This document shows positions 6,260 through 9,464 of a stretch of DNA of 9,464 nt, in pieces. Positions within the stretch are counted from its first letter, which is position 1; each line of letters starts with the position of its first letter. The notes beneath the pieces were generated by a model, which worked only from the letters and a program-made list of their open reading frames with translations, did no database searches and was not told the origin of the DNA. The translations under genes were made by a program, and so were the position numbers. Location of the stretch: the NCBI GenBank assembly GCA_016938095.1, contig JAFGVG010000140.1, positions 1 through 9,464 of the forward strand, written 5' to 3'. This DNA is from Bacteroidales bacterium (lineage in GTDB: Bacteria > Bacteroidota > Bacteroidia > Bacteroidales > UBA10428).

Positions 6260-7675
6260 TTATTCATCCTGAAATGCTTTTGCAAAATTCACAAAGAACA
6301 GCTCTTCTGTTGCCCTGGTGATGGCAGTGTATAGCCATCGCAAGTATTCGAGATCAATATTGTCGGTATCTACGTAGCCCTGGTCAATGAAAACCGATTT
6401 CCATTGACCTCCCTGGGCTTTGTGACAAGTTATGGCGTAGGCGTACTTTACCTGAAGGGCATTGAAAAATTCATCCTCCTTTACAGCTTTGTACTGTTTC
6501 GAACGGCTTTCCAACTGTGCATAATCCTCGAGAACACTGTAATAAAGCCTTTTGTTGTCGTCCTGACTCAGCGATGCTTTCTCGGCGACAAGGGTGTCGA
6601 GCATGATCCAGGCTTCAAATTCAACATCATAATCGATTAGTTGCAGTACTGCCCTTGCAAACCTGAAACCATATCTTTCCTCGTACTTCCGTGTTTTTAC
6701 TACCCTGACAATATCACCATTGGCAACGAAATCGAGATCGGGTTGATTTCTAAGCCAGTAATAGTTGTTTTTCACCACCATGAGCATGTCTCCGGCTGTG
6801 AGTTCTTCTTCGCGGAATAGAATTTGTTTGCGGATACCGGCGTTATATTGATTAGCTCTTTTGTTCGAACGACACAATACCATTACTTCATCAGGGCCGT
6901 GCTTTCGATAGGCATTCTCCATGGCATCAATCAGTTCGGTACCCGCAATGAATTGTGTATCGTTCAGTTCGCGGGCATGCAGGCGAGGAACATTTAATAA
7001 GGACTTAGTGATGTGGTCCCTGACAATGGTAGCGTTTTCGAGAATGCCCGAGTTACGGGTCTGCCTGACAATATCCGTAAGCATATACTCACCGGCAACC
7101 GGAAGGTACAGTGTCAGTTCGTTTTTGTCGAGGGCCGGACTTTGGGCGATGCCTACCGGTGGCAACTGGGCGGTGTCACCTATCAATATCAGTTTACACT
7201 GTTGTCCCTCGCTGACATATGAAATCAGATCAGCAAGCAGGCGTCCAGTGCCAAAAACAGCACCTTCCGAAACGGTGTCCGGTATCATGGAAGCTTCATC
7301 AACCAATATAATCAGGTTGGTATACAGGTTTTTATTCAGCGCAAATTCACCAAAGCCATCGGTTGATGATTTTTGCCGGTAAATTTTCCGGTGAATGGTA
7401 TAGGCTGTTTTACCGGCATAGCCCGAAAAAACTTTTGCGGCTCTTCCGGTAGGAGCCAGCAACAAGGTTTTTACATTCATTTCGTCAAGCGTTTTCACAA
7501 GGGCACTGATAAGGGTGGTTTTTCCCGTGCCGGCGAATCCTTTTACAACGAAAATACGTCCGTCACGTTCACCCAGGATGAAATCAATTAGCTGTCCGAT
7601 CAGGGATTCCTGCCCCGGTGTTGGCGGATGGCCTAAATATTGCCGGGTTATCTTTTTAAAATGATCGGTAATCAT
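6260..7675 (-). CDS. Compact RecD/Pif1-like superfamily 1B DNA helicase
   Basis: This 471-residue ATP-dependent helicase has motifs in order: Walker A GFAGTGKTT (46-54), Ia APTGRAAK (74-81), Walker B LVDEAS (124-129), III GDTAQLPPVG (166-175), IV RQTRNSGIL (204-212), then the UvrD_C_2-type end with ITCHKAQGGQW (415-425) and YTAITRA (449-455). These are features of RecD2- and Pif1-type 5'-3' helicases, which act on DNA ends, forks or recombination intermediates. The long N-terminal region of RecD2, with its helix-hairpin-helix domain, is missing: the Walker A lies only 46 residues in. This is therefore a stand-alone motor core. It is not next to recB or recC. It starts at ATG 7673-7675 with the palindrome ACACGTGT four bases upstream. 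The helicase call is sure; the exact pathway is not. Confidence 0.9.
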   Translation of the reverse strand: MITDHFKKITRQYLGHPPTPGQESLIGQLIDFILGERDGRIFVVKGFAGTGKTTLISALVKTLDEMNVKTLLLAPTGRAAKVFSGYAGKTAYTIHRKIYRQKSSTDGFGEFALNKNLYTNLIILVDEASMIPDTVSEGAVFGTGRLLADLISYVSEGQQCKLILIGDTAQLPPVGIAQSPALDKNELTLYLPVAGEYMLTDIVRQTRNSGILENATIVRDHITKSLLNVPRLHARELNDTQFIAGTELIDAMENAYRKHGPDEVMVLCRSNKRANQYNAGIRKQILFREEELTAGDMLMVVKNNYYWLRNQPDLDFVANGDIVRVVKTRKYEERYGFRFARAVLQLIDYDVEFEAWIMLDTLVAEKASLSQDDNKRLYYSVLEDYAQLESRSKQYKAVKEDEFFNALQVKYAYAITCHKAQGGQWKSVFIDQGYVDTDNIDLEYLRWLYTAITRATEELFFVNFAKAFQDE

Positions 7676-7678
7676 GTA

Positions 7679-7686
7679 ACACGTGT
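7679..7686. promoter_or_regulatory. ACACGTGT palindrome in the divergent spacer
   Basis: An 8-bp perfect palindrome lies within the first bases upstream of the helicase start, in the 141-base spacer shared with the DUF3822 gene. A tandem TTAACCG pair lies about 30 bases further on. Either could bind a regulator, but no family is recognised and short palindromes arise often by chance. Confidence 0.2.
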
Positions 7687-7816
7687 GGTTCAGTTGGTAA
7701 AGTTATTTATATTAACCGTTAACCGGTGTTGTTATTTTATTTAAATTCGCAGGAAACTGGTTAATGGAATGAAGCACTGAAGACCATTCCATGATGAAAC
7801 TGGCAAAAACTACATC

Positions 7817-8698
7817 ATGCATGAGATAAACTATACTGATAAGTCCTATAATCCCGATCTTTCCGGAACTTATGACCTTTGTCTTCAGGCAAATTACAAG
7901 GGACTGGCTTATGCTTTATATGATGAAAAACAGCAATTGTATGTGATGTTCAGAAAACACCGTTTCAACCAGGTTTACATGATCAGCGATTTGCTGGAGG
8001 CAATAAACCATGCTTTCAGATCGGACGAAACGCTTGGCTGCACATTTAAAAGTGTAAAGTTTATAGGATACACCCGTCAGACCACCCTGGTACCCGATTG
8101 TTTCTTCGACAGTGCAAAAATGCATGATTATCTTAGTTTTAACCATGCCGGAGACATTGATCACGAATTGTTCAATAATCTATTGCCACTGCAAAACCTG
8201 CACAATGTATTTGCTCTTCCGGCGGAGTTAGTGTCGACTGTTACTCTGCATTTTAAAAAGGTTGAATTTATGAATCAGACCACAACCTTTTTACGTCATG
8301 CATTTTGCAAAACAAATAACCATGTACAGCCTGCGTTGCATATTGGGCTTAATCCCGAATTCTTTGACATTGCCTATGTAAAGGATGATGCCCTGCAACT
8401 TTACAATACTTTTCAATACACCGGTGAGAATGATCTCCTGTATTACCTGTTGTTTGTTTGCAAGCAGTTGGGAATTGAAATTGCCGCCACACCTTTATAC
8501 CTGTCGGGCGAGTATATTGCCAAGCTCACCTATTTTGAAACGCTGAAGCGTTATGCTCCCTTAACAAGTCATGTTGCGGTTACCGGCATTCCATTGCTTG
8601 CTCATGGCCTTCGGCAGTTGAATCCTGTCCGTTTTGTTAACCTGCTAAATATGCAATTGTGCGAATCGTTGGAGGAAAATACCGGGGTCGCAGAATAG
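7817..8698 (+). CDS. DUF3822 family protein, upstream partner of rsmD
   Basis: This 293-residue protein matches the Bacteroidetes-restricted DUF3822 family, commonly found just before rsmD, as here. No signal peptide or membrane segment is seen. It opens with a strand pair (YDLCLQANYKGLAYALYDEKQQLYVMF, 19-45). The C-terminal half has LHIGLNPEFFDIAYVKDDALQLYNTF (174-199), then ENDLLYYLLFVCKQLGI and TPLYLSGEY (225-233). This order, a phosphate-2-like turn followed by an LSGE turn, recalls actin-like ATPases such as PilM, although the nucleotide-binding glycines are poorly kept. Function is unknown. The start ATG 7817 gives the expected N-terminus; an unrelated 12-codon frame (7791-7829) overlaps it. 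Its last 40 bases overlap the rsmD start. Confidence 0.85.
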   Translation: MHEINYTDKSYNPDLSGTYDLCLQANYKGLAYALYDEKQQLYVMFRKHRFNQVYMISDLLEAINHAFRSDETLGCTFKSVKFIGYTRQTTLVPDCFFDSAKMHDYLSFNHAGDIDHELFNNLLPLQNLHNVFALPAELVSTVTLHFKKVEFMNQTTTFLRHAFCKTNNHVQPALHIGLNPEFFDIAYVKDDALQLYNTFQYTGENDLLYYLLFVCKQLGIEIAATPLYLSGEYIAKLTYFETLKRYAPLTSHVAVTGIPLLAHGLRQLNPVRFVNLLNMQLCESLEENTGVAE

Positions 8699-9198
8699 CT
8701 GTGAGCCGGGGGTTCGATTCACGTCCCACCACCGACTTTGCCCGGGAAGCGCTTTTTAATATTCTGGCCAACAAGGTAGATTTTGAAGAAATCAGGGTAC
8801 TTGACCTTTTCGGTGGGACAGGAAGCATCAGCTTTGAATTTGCTTCGCGTGGCTGTGCAGAAATCGACCTGGTAGATAACAACAGCCGGTCAGTTCAGTT
8901 TATTGGCAAAGTTGCAGCTGAACTTGGGGTAAAGGGATTACACCCGGTGAGAATGGATGTTTTCAGGTTTATACCCATATGTAAAAAGCAGTACAATGTA
9001 ATTTTTGCTGATCCTCCTTATACGCTCCGAAATCTGCGCGACATACCTGACCTGGTATTGGATCATCAGCTACTTCTCCCCGATGGGTTGCTAATCCTGG
9101 AGCATGGCAAAAGCGATACCTTTCAGAACCTCCATCGTTTTGTGGAGGAAAGACATTACGGCAGCGTTCATTTTTCTTTTTTCTCATCCATTGTTTAA
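8659..9198 (+). CDS. rsmD: 16S rRNA (guanine(966)-N(2))-methyltransferase RsmD
   Basis: RsmD uses S-adenosylmethionine to methylate N2 of G966 in 16S rRNA during 30S assembly. This 179-residue protein has the full family pattern at normal length: N-terminal MRIVGGKYRGRRI (1-13), RPTTDFAREALFNIL (22-36), the SAM-binding VLDLFGGTGS (47-56), the acidic DLVDNN (70-75) and the catalytic DPPY (118-121), ending HFSFFSSIV. The start is GTG at 8659, chosen because it gives the conserved MR[IV][IV]GG beginning; no ATG in this frame fits. It overlaps the DUF3822 gene by 40 bases in another frame, so it is probably translated by coupling with that gene. No separate promoter is seen. Confidence 0.95.
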   Translation: MRIVGGKYRGRRIAVSRGFDSRPTTDFAREALFNILANKVDFEEIRVLDLFGGTGSISFEFASRGCAEIDLVDNNSRSVQFIGKVAAELGVKGLHPVRMDVFRFIPICKKQYNVIFADPPYTLRNLRDIPDLVLDHQLLLPDGLLILEHGKSDTFQNLHRFVEERHYGSVHFSFFSSIV

Positions 9199-9389
9199 GG
9201 TTTGATAAGTTTTGAACCTGGATACTCGATAATCGATGTGCGGGAATTGAGAAGTGGGAGACTTGGTAATGGGTGTTGGTTGCTGGGAGGGAGGACCTGA
9301 AAGAGTCGTTAGACGTGCCTGCCTTTTCAAGGCCCATGCACGGCAGGCAGGCCTTTCAGAGTCGGTGTTGGATCTTGGTCATAACGAAA
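9199..9389. other. Non-coding spacer with nested inverted repeats
   Basis: This 191-base spacer follows rsmD and has no convincing gene on either strand. It holds the small palindrome TCGAT-A-ATCGA (9226-9236), a G-rich stretch (about 9240-9296) and a nested inverted repeat at 9297-9359. The minus-strand tRNA terminator begins right after it. Confidence 0.6.
9297..9359. repeat. Nested inverted repeat with GCCTGCC/GGCAGGC core
   Basis: Outer arms CTGAAAG (9297-9303) and CTTTCAG (9353-9359) enclose inner arms TGCCTGCC (9316-9323) and GGCAGGCA (9342-9349). The inner word is the same as in the palindrome at 3013-3028, which suggests a dispersed REP-like intergenic family. No U-run follows on the plus strand, so it is a poor intrinsic terminator for rsmD, though a folded 3' end could still protect the message. 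Confidence 0.55.
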
Positions 9390-9415
9390 AAAGCCTGAAG
9401 TTTCCTTCAGGCTTT
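9390..9415 (-). terminator. Intrinsic terminator of the minus-strand tRNA-Asp gene
   Basis: AAAGCCTGAAG (9390-9400) and CTTCAGGCTTT (9405-9415) form an 11-bp perfect stem with a four-base loop. A-residues from 9387 give a U-run after the stem on the minus strand, and the hairpin lies 8 bases beyond the tRNA 3' end. On the plus strand the stem ends in TTTAGCTTC, so weaker bidirectional action on rsmD read-through is possible. Confidence 0.85.
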
Positions 9416-9423
9416 AGCTTCAG

Positions 9424-9464
9424 CGGTGACGACGGGACTCGAACCCGCGACCTCCGGCGTGACA
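9424..9464 (-). tRNA. tRNA-Asp(GUC), 3' half only (cut by the window edge)
   Basis: Read on the minus strand this is the 3' part of a tRNA from U33 onward. The anticodon loop remainder is TGTCAC, giving anticodon GUC (9461-9463). The anticodon 3' stem is GCCGG and the variable loop AGGTC. The T arm is GCGGG-TTCGAGT-CCCGT, and the acceptor 3' strand is CGTCACC with discriminator G73 at 9424. The order and sequence agree closely with bacterial tRNA-Asp, which also uses G73. The bases after G73 are CTG, so CCA is not encoded and would be added by nucleotidyltransferase. The predicted acceptor 5' strand, GGTGACG, lies beyond the window. Confidence 0.92.

Noticed and set aside
6921..7382. A 153-codon open frame on the plus strand inside the helicase gene
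   Set aside because: It lies wholly antisense to a gene with intact helicase motifs and its translation shows no recognisable domain.
7687..7750. A TAACTTTA -7-like box for the helicase gene
   Set aside because: It has one mismatch and no TTTG partner at suitable spacing; it is too weak to annotate.
7791..7829. A 12-codon leader frame (MMKLAKTTSCMR) overlapping the DUF3822 start
   Set aside because: It is too short and has no supporting signal. Overlap with the start codon could arise by chance, so it is not annotated.
8969..9337. A 122-codon minus-strand frame over the rsmD 3' end and spacer
   Set aside because: It is antisense to conserved RsmD motifs including DPPY, and the product is low in recognisable structure.
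9297..9359. Intrinsic terminator for rsmD
   Set aside because: The stem is interrupted and no U-run follows on the plus strand, so it is listed as a repeat instead.

Overview
The window looks like ordinary chromosomal DNA from a member of the Bacteroidota (Bacteroidetes). The evidence is a type IX secretion (T9SS) type-B sorting domain, a PorP/SprF-family protein, a TonB-dependent receptor with a carboxypeptidase-regulatory-like N-terminal domain, a DUF3822 gene placed directly before rsmD, a lack of Shine-Dalgarno sites, and one perfect match to the phylum's TAnnTTTG -7 promoter box. I cannot name a genus.

Layout. Bases 1-1301 (+) hold the 3' end of a large secreted or surface protein and, 17 bases on, a PorP/SprF outer-membrane protein. 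Together they form a T9SS substrate/partner pair. A strong hairpin at 1308-1338 separates them from a minus-strand hypothetical gene (1361-1708). A 213-base divergent spacer follows, carrying the TAnnTTTG box and an inverted repeat. It leads to a NicO/HupE-like multipass membrane protein (1922-2548, +). Convergent with that gene are two minus-strand genes: a stand-alone HisI-like protein with an altered metal site (2559-2942) and a PAS-LuxR regulator (3029-3808). The regulator is divergent, across 72 bases, from a 787-residue TonB-dependent receptor (3881-6244, +). A compact RecD/Pif1-type helicase lies convergent on the minus strand (6260-7675). The last plus-strand operon is DUF3822 then rsmD, overlapping by 40 bases with a GTG start for rsmD. 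The window ends with a palindrome-rich spacer, a minus-strand terminator, and the 3' half of a tRNA-Asp(GUC) gene on the minus strand.

How the genes work together. Three pairings are supported by position: the T9SS cargo with PorP/SprF, the PAS-LuxR regulator with the TonB receptor (a candidate regulator-target pair), and DUF3822 with RsmD (translational coupling). The rest looks like unlinked housekeeping or accessory genes. I see no CRISPR array, insertion sequence, phage genes or obvious defence island. The most interesting leads are the HisI-like protein that keeps its zinc cysteines but loses the acidic magnesium cluster, the DUF3822 protein whose C-terminal half resembles a degenerate actin/PilM-like fold, and the inverted repeat sitting on the expected -33 position of the membrane-protein promoter.
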